Source: a virus
Virus record (IMG/VR): IMGVR_UViG_3300011115_000949
Coordinates: 35,849-99,848 of that record
DNA: 64,000 nucleotides
Strand: one strand, 5' to 3'
Position 1 is the stretch's first letter. Every line of letters begins with the position of its first letter. Below the pieces are notes generated by a model. It saw only the letters and a program-made list of their open reading frames with translations, did not search any database and was not told where the DNA came from. Both the position numbers and the translations under genes were made by a program. Below, piece by piece: positions 17,634 to 26,976 of this stretch.

Positions 17634-18142
17634 TACGGTCTTTCTTTAGTTAAGTTTACTTTATCTGCAGGTATGTAATGAGCCACACAATTTATAGATA
17701 CGTTATATCCAAAATTTTCTAAGCCGGGGTTAAGTGGGTTAACAGCATATGGATAATCTGGGTCTTTACCTACAAATAATTGGTTATTAAAAGATTGTTC
17801 TATTTCATAGTAATCTTCATAATACATAACTATATCTCCTAATTCTGGGTTAACATTAGCTTCTACCAAATCATCTCTTAAAAACCCAAATGTAAGAGTT
17901 CTTACATAATCTCTACCTATGTCTGTATTTTGAAATGCTGGGTCTGTTCTTGTAATTCTACAATTTAAAATAGTAGGTTCAGTATAATATCTGTAACCTG
18001 TAGATTCACCATAAATGTTAGAGACTGTTTTTTCTAAATTAACTTTATAAAGCACGCATTGTTGAGACATTACGTTGCCTAACAGTTCTCTGTTAACTTT
18101 TCTTATTACAGAAACATCTCTAGATGATCCAAATAGTGCCAT
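17633..18142 (-). CDS. Neck protein (gp14-like)
   Basis: A 169-residue protein. The segment LTFGFLRDDLVEANVNPELG followed by DIVMYYEDYYEIEQ matches the conserved core of T4 gp14 (F..NP...GD.IYFP...FEI). It is shorter than T4 gp14 (256), lacking much of the C-terminal region. It sits between gp13-like and gp15-like genes in the order expected for a T4-type neck. Its role is to help join head and tail. Confidence 0.75.
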   Translation of the reverse strand: MALFGSSRDVSVIRKVNRELLGNVMSQQCVLYKVNLEKTVSNIYGESTGYRYYTEPTILNCRITRTDPAFQNTDIGRDYVRTLTFGFLRDDLVEANVNPELGDIVMYYEDYYEIEQSFNNQLFVGKDPDYPYAVNPLNPGLENFGYNVSINCVAHYIPADKVNLTKERP

Positions 18143-18143
18143 A

Positions 18144-19289
18144 TTATCCTATATAAATAGTCATTGGTGCTTGACCTAATTCACTTTGACGAGCTACAGT
18201 TTCAGCTTGTTTTCTTTCTAACATTTTTTGGTTTGATGTTTCATCTAAAAATGTTCTTAATCTTTCAAGTAAAGCTGTTTTTTCAGCTGTAGCAGCAGAT
18301 ATTAAATCACTTTGGTTTAAAGTAACTTCAGCTCCTGGAATAGGTACTTGTGTGTATTTTCCACGAACGTATCCTAATATTTCTTTACATAATGATAAAG
18401 TGTATTCAAATATCCATTGACGACCAATAGAATTTATTCTTGAATAAACTGGGTTTTGGAAGCCGGCGTTTGATGGGTTTGTAACGACAGCAGCTGAACC
18501 TGTATTTACAATTGAGTCTAGTCTGTCTTGTAATTTTATATATTGAAAATAAATATTAACTCCACTTTGATCTGGAATTGGAAATATTCTTAATTTATTG
18601 TTTATAAGTTCAAATGAGTATGCTGATTTTCTAATTGTATCATTAAATTCAATTGCTTGAATTACCTGCATGTCATAATTTACAGGCATTAAAACAAAGT
18701 TAACAGATGGAGAATAGGCTCCAAAACCAAAACTGTCCATTAAGTTTTGAGCACCTAAACCTGTACCAGCATATGGATCGTAAAAACGAGTTACTGCTGG
18801 GGGGCCGTAATGAAATATTCTTTTAACTTCAATTCCACCCGAAATGCTATTTGCTGTTGCCCATCCTGCTAAATCGTAATCTTGAATACTTGCTGTAGTG
18901 GCAAATGAACCACTATACCAAGTAACATTTCCACCCACACCTGCTTCAACTCCATATTGTTGAGACATTCTAACAATATTTGCTAAACTAGGAGTAATAA
19001 GAGCAGTATTAAGATTAGAAGATGTTGGAGTGTTTATAACGTTTATTAAATTATCTCTTAATTGAAATGCATATAATTCATTTCCGTAAGTAGTAATTGC
19101 TTCTTCAAAAGCAGCATAAAAGTTGATATCTTGCAATTCAACTTCCATAATAGGATATCCTAAACGTCTAGCACAAAAAGTAGCAACTTTATCAGCATCT
19201 ACTTGAAAGTCGTAATCGTTGTCATAAAATCCAAATGGAGTATTTCCAGGAAAAAATGAACTTGAACCAGGATATATAGGGATATTCAT
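18144..19289 (-). CDS. Neck protein (gp13-like)
   Basis: A 381-residue protein. ADKVATFCARRLGYPIMEVELQD (near residue 32) followed by AFEEAITTYGNEL is the typical start of gp13-type neck proteins. The later YDMQVIQAIEFNDTIRKSAY and WIFEYTLSLCKEILGYVRGKY also fit the family. gp13 and gp14 seal the filled head and attach the tail. The gene starts 12 nt after a promoter-like motif and begins the neck-tail block. Confidence 0.85.
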   Translation of the reverse strand: MNIPIYPGSSSFFPGNTPFGFYDNDYDFQVDADKVATFCARRLGYPIMEVELQDINFYAAFEEAITTYGNELYAFQLRDNLINVINTPTSSNLNTALITPSLANIVRMSQQYGVEAGVGGNVTWYSGSFATTASIQDYDLAGWATANSISGGIEVKRIFHYGPPAVTRFYDPYAGTGLGAQNLMDSFGFGAYSPSVNFVLMPVNYDMQVIQAIEFNDTIRKSAYSFELINNKLRIFPIPDQSGVNIYFQYIKLQDRLDSIVNTGSAAVVTNPSNAGFQNPVYSRINSIGRQWIFEYTLSLCKEILGYVRGKYTQVPIPGAEVTLNQSDLISAATAEKTALLERLRTFLDETSNQKMLERKQAETVARQSELGQAPMTIYIG

Positions 19290-19301
19290 GTAATATTTTT
19301 A

Positions 19302-19311
19302 TTATAAATAT
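19302..19311 (-). promoter_or_regulatory. Promoter-like motif upstream of the gp13-like gene
   Basis: Extended form TTAACATATTTATAATAAAA on the coding strand; 12 nt before the ATG. Confidence 0.6.
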
Positions 19312-19312
19312 G

Positions 19313-22300
19313 TTAAGCTAGTAAACCTAACTGCCTTAGAGCCTTAACTACTTGAGCTATTGTATACCCGTCGTAAGTATCAGCATCGTTAAGAGCTACA
19401 CCAGGGTTGCTAGTAAATGTTGAACTTGCACCAGCTGTTGTAGGTTGTGTAACAGTTGTTGCTCCAAAAAATCCTATACTTTGATTATCTTTGCATTGAA
19501 TCGTTTTAGCGGCTGATGAATTTTCAACTTGAAATGTTGTAGTTGCTGACGTAGATCCGGCTCCCATAACAATTAGTCTTGCAGCCGTAGAAGGGCCACC
19601 TACACCTACTTCTCCAGTATATGAAATAGTAAATCTTTCACGAGCTGCTGTAGTTTCATAGATACTAAGCTGACCATTATACATTTTGTATATTAACCAA
19701 TTACTATTAACACCTGCACTAGTAGTACCAAGTGATATACCTGCATAAACAGGTTTTACAATAGCTATACCGTTTGTACCACCTAAATAACTGCTAGGAG
19801 AGGTAGTACCTATACCAACATCATTACTATTATTAACATATAGTAAATTTGATCCAACTTGAAGTTGAGTAGCGTTTGAACTTGAAACTGTAAGTGAACC
19901 GGTAATTAAAACATTTTGATTAAGTGGGTTTACAAATGAAGCGGTTGAAGCAAATGAAGATGTAAGAGCAGTTGTTGCGTATGATGCTGTTCCTAAGAGT
20001 GAGCCTGTAAATGAACCAGTAAATGAACTACCTGTTATGCCTAAAGTAGTATTTAACGAACCTGTTACTAAAACACTACCTGAAACGTTAAGTGAACCTG
20101 TAACAGTATGTACATCTGTAATAACGTTTCCTATTTTTACCCCTGTAGGTAAAACTTGAAATTCAATTGCACTACCAGTAAATACTGTAAACGAACCCGT
20201 AACTACAGAGCTACCTGATACTAAGAGTGAACCAGTTATTAAAGCACTACCTGTTATATCTAATTTAGCGTTTGGAGCTGATGATTTTCCAATAGCTAAA
20301 CTAGAACTATTCATTATAATTCTTTGGTTTTGACCTAAATAAGCGTGAAATGCTTCATTGCCCGTAAGATTATCTTTCATTATAACTTCTCCACCACTAG
20401 GATCACCGTATCCTGAGTAGCCTACAAAGGTAAAATTATATCCACTATATGTTTTCCAACTTGTAGCAACTGAAGGGTTAAAAGTAAGAGAAGTATTTAA
20501 AGTATTAAAATTAATAGAATCATAGGCATCAATGTTTAATCCTGCTACCGCTCCTCCTGAATTTCCTGAGAATCTACCTATTCTGCCTCCATTGGTATGA
20601 AATAATTCCACTATACCTCCTACAGTAGAACTACCAGTAACTCTAAAATAAGTAGTGTTACCTACATTAGCCATTAAACTACCTGTACCTACATTAAATG
20701 TAGCATTTCCATTGTCTGCTATAGTTAAGATAGAGGTACCTGCACTATTTTCTACAAGCATAGTGTTTGTAGCAGATGTAGTACCTGAACCTTTAACTCT
20801 TAGTGAATTTGAAGCAGAGCCGGTTATTGTAACATTTTGGTTTAATGGGTTTACAAATGAAGCGGTTGATGCGAATGAAGCTGTAAGAGCGGTTGTTGCA
20901 TATGATGCTGTACCTGTTAAGGGACCAATGTGTGATCCTGAAAACGAGCTAGCAGTGATGTCTGATTTAAAATAAGCAGAACCACTAGCTGTAATTTTAG
21001 CTACTACTTCAGTACCTCCTGAGTTTTGCCATTCTGTAATGCTACCTGTGCCTGCTTGGCCTGAGGCTGCTCTAACCATTAAATTAACCCCAGTTGTATC
21101 TGGGTTTTTAATTAACATGGAGTAATTATTAGGGTATGCAGGTTGAGAACCTCCATACGGGTATGTATATATATTTACGTTAGATACAGTACCAGCAGCA
21201 TTATATACCCCAAAGCATACATTATAATTTCCTCCATTTAAAAATAATGGTCCTCCATATGCTTGTATAATGTGAGAAGTACCACCAATAGCATTAAATT
21301 CTAATTTAGGAGAATAATAATCTGTTGGGGCCTTTAATATTATACCTGTACCTGCACCTGTAGCTTGATTTATAGTTAAAGAACCAGTGTTTACAGTTAC
21401 ATTACCATTATCTGCTACAGCAAATGTGTTTATATTACTACTATTTTCAAGATAAAGAGTATTTGTAGCTGAAGTAGCTCCTGAGCCTTTGACCCTTAAA
21501 GAATTTGAAGCAGAGCCTGTAATTAAAACGTTTTGATTAAGCGGATTTACATACGATGCGGTTGATGCAAATGAAGAACTTACTGCATTTAAAACGTAAG
21601 ATGCAGTATTTGCATTTGAGGCAGTTAATGCTTGAGTAGCATAGGATGCTGTACCTAAAAATGAACCAGTTATACCTGCACTTACTTCTAATGACCCTGT
21701 AATAACTTGACTTCCTATAATATCTAAAGTAGCATTTAAAGAAGAAGATTTTGCTATACCAATTCTACCTGAACTAGAAATAAATAGTCTAGTAAGATTA
21801 GAGGCACCAGACTGAAGATAATGGTCTCCAGCTGATCGTAATAACATATATCCTCTACTGCTACCAAATTCTATCATATAGCCTGTATTAGCTATTTGCA
21901 TAATATTTCCACTAGTTTGGTAACCTTGGAATGTTGTACTTGCTATTGTAAGAGTAGGATAATAATAGGTTGGTGGATATATAGGAAGATTTATTGAATT
22001 GTTTGGCCCATATACTATAAGCGAACCTGTGATTGTAGTATTACCATTTACATGTAAAGTTGTACTTGGTGTTGTAGTATTTATACCTACTCTAGCATCA
22101 TCTCTAACAACTAAAGAAGCAGTGTTTCCACTGTTTTCTATATAAAGAGTATTTGTTGCTGACGTAGCTCCTGATCCTTTAACTCTTAATGAGTTTGAAG
22201 CTGATCCTGTTATTTCAACGTTTTGATTAAGTGGATTTACGTACGATGCAGTTGATGCAAATGAAGCACTTACTGCATTTAAAACGTAAGATGCTGTTTG

Positions 22301-24001
22301 AGCTGTAGCTACATAAGAAGCTGTTACAGCATAAGATGCAGTTGTAGCTGTTGCTGCATTTCCTGAAATAGAACCTGAGAAAAAGGATGAATTTTCCCAT
22401 TTTAAGGCTGTTGAATCATATATTAAAGCCTGGCCATCAGTTGGTCCTGATATGTTAACATCAGATAGACCGGATAAAGTTGTTGTTACAGTAGAACCTC
22501 CACCACCTGATCCTCCTACGCTTCTAAATAGACCTCCTGGGATTATTTTATATGAGTTACTATCTGTAAAGGTAGCATTGTTTCTTAAAATCAAAGAGCC
22601 TAAGTAAAGTGCTTGAGCAGCTGTATTAGGAGCTTCAGTAAATGATTCTATATTTATATTTGCTATAGCATCTAAATCAGTTGGATACTGATTATTACCA
22701 TAGTAAACATAAATACCTTTTGTAACACTATTAGGAAACCAATACACCCTTTGAATTGACCATCCTCTAATAGCACCACTTCCTGTTACAGGAGTTAAAA
22801 CACCATTATTTGAATATTGTGTTGGATCTATTGTTGGATACCCGGCACCCCCATTAGTATCATATACCCAAGCTGCTGATCCGGATTGGCGGTATCTAAA
22901 TATTTTAGATACTGTGGTTCCTGCATCTGTAATATAAGATGGATTATTTGGATCAATTGTATAATTTCTACCATCCGACCAAGCAGTACCTGATGCTACT
23001 ACTAAGCTACCAGTTGAAGAACCACTTGCAGATAAAGTAAATCCTGATAACTTTAATGGACCAAATGCTCTAATAAAATCAGAAGATCTTTGTTTCCAAC
23101 CATAAGCAAGTGAAGCAAATGTTTGAGTACCATTGATTGTAGAACGGTTTTGATGAACTACAACACCAATAGGAATTGTAGTATTAAACTGCCCATCATT
23201 ATATGGAGTACCTTGAGTAAATATATTACTTGTATTATCAATTGCAACAAATGTTTGATCATAAGATGCACTTAAAGGAGCAATACTGGCTGATAAATTA
23301 GGCCAGTTAAGATATTGTACTGTAGGATAAGGATTATCGTTAAACGATGCGTTTAAATTTACAATAACACCACTACCACTACTTACTTGATAAACAGTAG
23401 ATGATTGAGTTGTAATTAAACCACCATTTAATAGCCCAGTATATAAATTACCTTCTATCCAACGAAGACGAGTTGTATTACTATATCCATTACCATTTTG
23501 AGAAAAGTATAAATCGTTTGTAGAACCACTTACATAAATGTAAGATGCTGATATTGTTGTATCTATGTTTGTAGTTACAGGATCAAATCTATGATAGCCA
23601 GATTGTCTTATATCTCCGTATATTTGAACTGAAGCAGTTGCAGCACCTGGGCTTGTAGATCCTGAAATTATAATACTGCCGGATAGCGTAGTATTTCCTA
23701 AAAGAGTATTGTTACCAACTTGTAAAGTAGAACCACTTACATTTAAGCTACCAGTTAATGTAGTAGAGCCTATTAATGTGTTTGAACCAGTAGTAAATAA
23801 ACTGCCTGTTATTATTTGGTTGCCTACAAATGTATTTGAGCCAGTGGTTGCAAATACAGTACTGTCTTTACCATCTAATAAGTCTGCGTTTAAAGCATAT
23901 GAAGCGGTTCCTAAAAGTGAACCTGTTACACCGGCGGTAACATTTAATGAGTTTAGACTGGCGTCAGAGCCAGATACTATGACTTTTTTCCAATTTGGCA
24001 T
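19313..24001 (-). CDS. Long repetitive tail fibre protein
   Basis: A 1562-residue protein rich in Ser, Thr, Gly, Ala and Asn. It starts MPNWKKVIVSGSDASLNSLN, an N-terminus shared with the 440-residue protein at 24560-25882, so this is probably the virion anchor. Four repeat modules combine FASTASYVNPLNQNV, ITGSASNSLRVKGSG and an ENS-type ending. Many GSLLGTASYA units occur between them. The C-terminus has the short YDGYTIAQVVKALRQLGLLA end typical of such fibres. Receptor binding or fibre shaft function is likely. It lies between the neck genes and smaller fibre-related genes. Confidence 0.82.
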   Translation of the reverse strand: MPNWKKVIVSGSDASLNSLNVTAGVTGSLLGTASYALNADLLDGKDSTVFATTGSNTFVGNQIITGSLFTTGSNTLIGSTTLTGSLNVSGSTLQVGNNTLLGNTTLSGSIIISGSTSPGAATASVQIYGDIRQSGYHRFDPVTTNIDTTISASYIYVSGSTNDLYFSQNGNGYSNTTRLRWIEGNLYTGLLNGGLITTQSSTVYQVSSGSGVIVNLNASFNDNPYPTVQYLNWPNLSASIAPLSASYDQTFVAIDNTSNIFTQGTPYNDGQFNTTIPIGVVVHQNRSTINGTQTFASLAYGWKQRSSDFIRAFGPLKLSGFTLSASGSSTGSLVVASGTAWSDGRNYTIDPNNPSYITDAGTTVSKIFRYRQSGSAAWVYDTNGGAGYPTIDPTQYSNNGVLTPVTGSGAIRGWSIQRVYWFPNSVTKGIYVYYGNNQYPTDLDAIANINIESFTEAPNTAAQALYLGSLILRNNATFTDSNSYKIIPGGLFRSVGGSGGGGSTVTTTLSGLSDVNISGPTDGQALIYDSTALKWENSSFFSGSISGNAATATTASYAVTASYVATAQTASYVLNAVSASFASTASYVNPLNQNVEITGSASNSLRVKGSGATSATNTLYIENSGNTASLVVRDDARVGINTTTPSTTLHVNGNTTITGSLIVYGPNNSINLPIYPPTYYYPTLTIASTTFQGYQTSGNIMQIANTGYMIEFGSSRGYMLLRSAGDHYLQSGASNLTRLFISSSGRIGIAKSSSLNATLDIIGSQVITGSLEVSAGITGSFLGTASYATQALTASNANTASYVLNAVSSSFASTASYVNPLNQNVLITGSASNSLRVKGSGATSATNTLYLENSSNINTFAVADNGNVTVNTGSLTINQATGAGTGIILKAPTDYYSPKLEFNAIGGTSHIIQAYGGPLFLNGGNYNVCFGVYNAAGTVSNVNIYTYPYGGSQPAYPNNYSMLIKNPDTTGVNLMVRAASGQAGTGSITEWQNSGGTEVVAKITASGSAYFKSDITASSFSGSHIGPLTGTASYATTALTASFASTASFVNPLNQNVTITGSASNSLRVKGSGTTSATNTMLVENSAGTSILTIADNGNATFNVGTGSLMANVGNTTYFRVTGSSTVGGIVELFHTNGGRIGRFSGNSGGAVAGLNIDAYDSINFNTLNTSLTFNPSVATSWKTYSGYNFTFVGYSGYGDPSGGEVIMKDNLTGNEAFHAYLGQNQRIIMNSSSLAIGKSSAPNAKLDITGSALITGSLLVSGSSVVTGSFTVFTGSAIEFQVLPTGVKIGNVITDVHTVTGSLNVSGSVLVTGSLNTTLGITGSSFTGSFTGSLLGTASYATTALTSSFASTASFVNPLNQNVLITGSLTVSSSNATQLQVGSNLLYVNNSNDVGIGTTSPSSYLGGTNGIAIVKPVYAGISLGTTSAGVNSNWLIYKMYNGQLSIYETTAARERFTISYTGEVGVGGPSTAARLIVMGAGSTSATTTFQVENSSAAKTIQCKDNQSIGFFGATTVTQPTTAGASSTFTSNPGVALNDADTYDGYTIAQVVKALRQLGLLA
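19899..20007 (-). repeat. Fibre repeat module, copy 4 in reading order
   Basis: Encodes the ASTASFVNPLNQNVLITG type module inside the 1562-residue fibre, and is similar in DNA and protein to the other three copies. Boundaries are approximate. Confidence 0.6.
20819..20917 (-). repeat. Fibre repeat module, copy 3 in reading order
   Basis: Encodes ASTASFVNPLNQNVTITGSA. Boundaries are approximate. Confidence 0.6.
21508..21655 (-). repeat. Fibre repeat module, copy 2 in reading order
   Basis: Encodes NAVSSSFASTASYVNPLNQN, then VLITGSASNSLRVKGSG. It is almost the same as copy 1 in protein. Boundaries are approximate. Confidence 0.6.
22203..22310 (-). repeat. Fibre repeat module, copy 1 in reading order
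   Basis: Encodes NAVSASFASTASYVNPLNQN, then VEITGSASNSLRVKGSG. Spacing between the four copies is about 690-920 nt. Boundaries are approximate. Confidence 0.6.
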
Positions 24002-24082
24002 CGTACATTTAGTTTATATTGTGGTTAGATACATACACTATGCCGTGTATATGCCTACTTCCTTTGCAGGCCAACAATATTC

Positions 24083-24096
24083 TATAATAAATATAG
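24083..24096 (-). promoter_or_regulatory. Variant promoter-like motif upstream of the long fibre gene
   Basis: Coding strand CTATATTTATTATAGA, one base off the core. It lies 81 nt before the ATG, farther than any other copy, in a 106-nt gap that otherwise shows nothing clear. Confidence 0.35.
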
Positions 24097-24107
24097 TAAA
24101 ATAACTG

Positions 24108-24335
24108 TTATTTTTTAGCTTTTTTATCTTCTCTAGCTAATGTTTCTTGTAATTCTTGTTGCTTTTTAGTTTCTTCTTGTTTAAGCATTTCTTGAATTTG
24201 TGCAAATTCCTGTTCTAATTTAACTTGTAAATTTGCTACAAATTTAGCATCTTTACCACTAATAGTAATAGTATCTAGTGATTGACGAAGACATTGAATT
24301 TCTCCAGGAGTTAAATCTATTGAAAAAATATTCAT
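24108..24335 (-). CDS. Small helical protein, paralogue of the next upstream gene
   Basis: A 75-residue protein. The core LTPGEIQCLRQSLDTITISG followed by KDAKFVANLQVKLEQ aligns with LTLEEIQLILQLIRSSTFKG followed by EHVEIIYNTALKLQNQ of the 72-residue protein at 24342-24560. The C-terminal 30 residues are Glu/Lys/Gln-rich and likely coiled coil. It lies between two fibre genes, so a fibre assembly or attachment factor is possible, but no function is known to me. Confidence 0.6.
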   Translation of the reverse strand: MNIFSIDLTPGEIQCLRQSLDTITISGKDAKFVANLQVKLEQEFAQIQEMLKQEETKKQQELQETLAREDKKAKK

Positions 24336-24341
24336 AAACTT

Positions 24342-24560
24342 TTATTTTTTTATTTGTTGTAACGTTTTATATTGGTTTTGTAATTTTAATGCTGTGTTAT
24401 ATATAATTTCTACGTGTTCGCCTTTAAAAGTGCTACTACGTATTAATTGTAATATAAGTTGAATTTCTTCAAGTGTCAAGCTATTTTGATCACTTGACCC
24501 TACCTTTTCAGGTGTTTTATAATTTCCAGCATTAAGAGCCATAACTAATTTTTTAAACAT
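24342..24560 (-). CDS. Small helical protein, paralogue of the next downstream gene
   Basis: A 72-residue protein that shares the LTxxEIQxxxQxxxxxTxxG pattern and a following KLQxQ helix with its neighbour at 24108-24335. The start ATG overlaps the stop of the 440-residue fibre gene (TAATG), implying coupled translation. Tandem duplication is the simplest origin. Function is unknown. Confidence 0.6.
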   Translation of the reverse strand: MFKKLVMALNAGNYKTPEKVGSSDQNSLTLEEIQLILQLIRSSTFKGEHVEIIYNTALKLQNQYKTLQQIKK

Positions 24561-25882
24561 TACGAGTAGATGAATATATCTCCCGTACTACTATTTACAT
24601 ATATATTACCGTATCCGTTTGATGTACCACCCCAAGTTGGGTTTGTTGCAGGAGCACCAGCAGCCGTTTTAGCTGTTACTACAAATTCGTCTGCTGTTAA
24701 AGCTGTTACTGTACCTACAGCATCGTATGCTACTGCAAAACGACCATATGTTCCAGTTGAACCAGCTGAACCAGCTTCTAAATAAAATGCTGAACCTGAA
24801 CCTGCTGTATTATATTGGGTAATCCAACCTGAGTCTGCTAATGCAGACGAACCACTATTAATTAAGATAAACTTATCTCTAATAGTTAAGTTATCTACGT
24901 TTGTAAATGAAGCTGTACCTGCTACTGTTAAGTCACCAGTTACAGTTGCATTACCAGTTACTGCTAATGTAGTACCGTCAAATGTTAAATTACTTTCACC
25001 GTTTATAGTTCCAGCACCTGTTGCAGTTAATATTCTATTATCTGTATTATTGGTAATAGCGTTTGTAATGTTATTTACGTTAGCAGCGTAAGATGAACTT
25101 ACAGCTACTGAAGAACTTAAAGCATATGATGCTGTTGTAGCAAATGAAGAGCTTATAGAATTTAAAACATAAGATGCAGTTGAAGCAAAAGATGCACTTA
25201 CACCTTGTAAAACATAAGATGCAGTTGAAGCAAATGAACTACTTAAAGCGTAAGATGCACTTACTGCAACAGACGAACTTAAAGCGTAAGATGAACTGTT
25301 AGCATTATTAGCATATGAAGCAGTTGCAGGTACATTAGCTGCGTATGAAGCTGTAGTAGCAAATGATGAACTAAGTGAATATGATGAACTTACAGCAACA
25401 GATGAACTTAAAGCGTAAGAAGCACTATTTGCTTGGGAAGCATAAGAAGCAGTACCAGTTAAAGTACCAACATGAGAACCAGTAAATGAAGCAGTAATTG
25501 AAGTAGCAGTAATAGAGGTAATACCTGTAATAGTAGAAGCTAAAGTTAAACTATCACTTGACTCTACTGCTAAATTAGTACCAGCTAAATCTGTTAATAA
25601 GTCACCATATGTAATGTATTGGTTACTACTTTGGCTAACAAAGAATTTATCTGTACTAGTAATGTTGCTTACTTGGGAAGTAGGGAATATTGCAGTTGCA
25701 GTAACACCAGTTAAATTACTACCGTCACCTTTAAATGAACCAGTAAATGAACCAGTTAAAAACGTTCCCGCTTGTGTTGTTGTTATTGATTGATTAGTAC
25801 CTACTAATACGCCTAAACTAGAAGTTACTGCTGCTAATTCAGCTTGCGATCCCGATACTATGACTTTTTTCCAAGTTGCCAT
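24560..25882 (-). CDS. Second fibre protein with shared N-terminal anchor
   Basis: A 440-residue protein starting MATWKKVIVSGSQAELAAV, closely matching the start of the 1562-residue fibre. The middle (about residues 130-270) is low-complexity repeats of the type SSYALSSSVAVSSSYA and FASTASYV. The C-terminal 130 residues are more complex (DNLTIRDKFILINSGSS, then GSAFYLEAGSAGSTGTYGR) and look like a globular tip. It probably attaches at the same virion site as the long fibre or as its shorter partner. Confidence 0.75.
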   Translation of the reverse strand: MATWKKVIVSGSQAELAAVTSSLGVLVGTNQSITTTQAGTFLTGSFTGSFKGDGSNLTGVTATAIFPTSQVSNITSTDKFFVSQSSNQYITYGDLLTDLAGTNLAVESSDSLTLASTITGITSITATSITASFTGSHVGTLTGTASYASQANSASYALSSSVAVSSSYSLSSSFATTASYAANVPATASYANNANSSSYALSSSVAVSASYALSSSFASTASYVLQGVSASFASTASYVLNSISSSFATTASYALSSSVAVSSSYAANVNNITNAITNNTDNRILTATGAGTINGESNLTFDGTTLAVTGNATVTGDLTVAGTASFTNVDNLTIRDKFILINSGSSALADSGWITQYNTAGSGSAFYLEAGSAGSTGTYGRFAVAYDAVGTVTALTADEFVVTAKTAAGAPATNPTWGGTSNGYGNIYVNSSTGDIFIYS

Positions 25883-25905
25883 TATGTTCTAAATTGAATT
25901 GTTGT

Positions 25906-25915
25906 TTATAAATAT
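25906..25915 (-). promoter_or_regulatory. Promoter-like motif upstream of the 440-residue fibre gene
   Basis: Extended form TTAACATATTTATAAACAAC on the coding strand; 23 nt before the ATG. Confidence 0.58.
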
Positions 25916-25923
25916 GTTAAGTT

Positions 25924-26517
25924 TTAATCTAGTCCTACAAAAAATGATGATGATGTAAAGTAAATCCCACCATTTGGTGCAGAACCTGTTAGTAATGCTG
26001 ACTGAGTTGCTACTACTATTATACCACTTTGGCTAACAGTAAATATAGGTATATTATTGTTTTTAATTAAAAATATGTCGTCAACTACAGTTACACTTCC
26101 TGACAACACTGTGGGTCCTACATTTATAAATGTGTTAGAGCCACTAACTACAAAACTACCTGTTATGTATAAATTTGCATTTGAATTCCAACTTCCACTA
26201 CCTAAAAATGTAAACGGAGCTGATAAGCCACTTGCGCCTACAGGACCAGTTAAAACTTCTATAACTGTAGTAGACGGTTGAGTAACGAAAACCTCGTTTA
26301 TAGCAGGATCTGCTGTTAAAACGTTTATTACATTTGGATTATTACCTAATGTTAATACGGAAACATCCTGAGTTATGTTTGTACTATTTGCAGTTTCTGT
26401 AGTTGAGGTAACCTGACTTTTGTCAGTGTTTTGAATTATAGTAATAGAGGTACTACTCGGTTCAATAACCGTTACAATGTTTTCTTCAGTGGTTATGTTA
26501 ACTGAGTTTTGGGCCAT
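25924..26517 (-). CDS. Fibre-cluster structural protein
   Basis: A 197-residue protein. Residues 1-90 are Thr/Val/Asn-rich beta-like repeats (TTEENIVTVIEPSSTSITII). A GPVGASG collagen-like turn near residue 93 leads to a second half with ITGSFVVSGSNTFINVG-type strands like those of the two fibres. It is probably a virion decoration or fibre-linking protein. The start lies 16 nt after the stop of the next gene upstream, and no promoter-like motif is present. Confidence 0.6.
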   Translation of the reverse strand: MAQNSVNITTEENIVTVIEPSSTSITIIQNTDKSQVTSTTETANSTNITQDVSVLTLGNNPNVINVLTADPAINEVFVTQPSTTVIEVLTGPVGASGLSAPFTFLGSGSWNSNANLYITGSFVVSGSNTFINVGPTVLSGSVTVVDDIFLIKNNNIPIFTVSQSGIIVVATQSALLTGSAPNGGIYFTSSSFFVGLD

Positions 26518-26532
26518 TTATAGTGAACCCAA

Positions 26533-26949
26533 TTATTGAGGGTTTACTCCTGTTACTTGTTTACTTAATTTTACTTGACCTTCTAGTAATCTAATTCTAT
26601 CTGCTCCTGATGTTAATTCTAAATCATAATAAGCAGTATCTGTAAATGTTAACGCGTCTGTTGATGCCCAACCTATATAAACACCTATACTACCTGAAAC
26701 TAAAGAGGTAGTTAAATTACTTCCGGACATGCTTAAAAAAGCACTACCACTAGTTTTAGTATAAGTGTCTCCTATACTTGAAGTTAAAGTTAAATATGTT
26801 GTTCCACTTCCGCTATATGTTGAGCGAATTTGCATAGCTCCTTCGTAACCACTTAAATCGATTGGAACTCCTGCTGCTGTTTTGTATTGGAGTTCGAAAC
26901 TTAGTGTAGAGCCTTGTTCAATAGTGAATGAGTATTTTCCAGCTGCCAT
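26533..26949 (-). CDS. Beta-rich virion protein (baseplate/fibre adaptor-like)
   Basis: A 138-residue protein starting MAAGKYSFTIEQGSTLSFEL with VPIDLSGYEGAMQIRSTYSG following. The pattern F-x-I-x-Q-G, then P-x-DL-x-GY, resembles N-terminal adaptor domains of BppU-like upper baseplate proteins. A C-terminal YDLELTSGADRIRLLEGQV strand segment fits the same fold. It heads the fibre gene cluster and has a promoter-like motif 11 nt upstream. The match is by pattern only. Confidence 0.6.
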   Translation of the reverse strand: MAAGKYSFTIEQGSTLSFELQYKTAAGVPIDLSGYEGAMQIRSTYSGSGTTYLTLTSSIGDTYTKTSGSAFLSMSGSNLTTSLVSGSIGVYIGWASTDALTFTDTAYYDLELTSGADRIRLLEGQVKLSKQVTGVNPQ

Positions 26950-26960
26950 TTATATTTTTA

Positions 26961-26970
26961 TTATAAATAT
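26961..26970 (-). promoter_or_regulatory. Promoter-like motif upstream of the fibre cluster
   Basis: Exact ATATTTATAA on the coding strand, followed by TAAAAA; 11 nt before the 26949 ATG. Confidence 0.58.
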
Positions 26971-26976
26971 GAAGAG

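Noticed and set aside
18152-18160. TATAAATAG near the start of the gp14-like gene
   Set aside because: It is inside the 3' codons of the gp13-like gene (TIYIG) and lacks the extended part, so it is probably chance.
23709-24104. Plus-strand ORF over the fibre start
   Set aside because: It mirrors the repetitive fibre codons (Val/Pro/Leu rich) and no other plus-strand gene is supported anywhere in the window.
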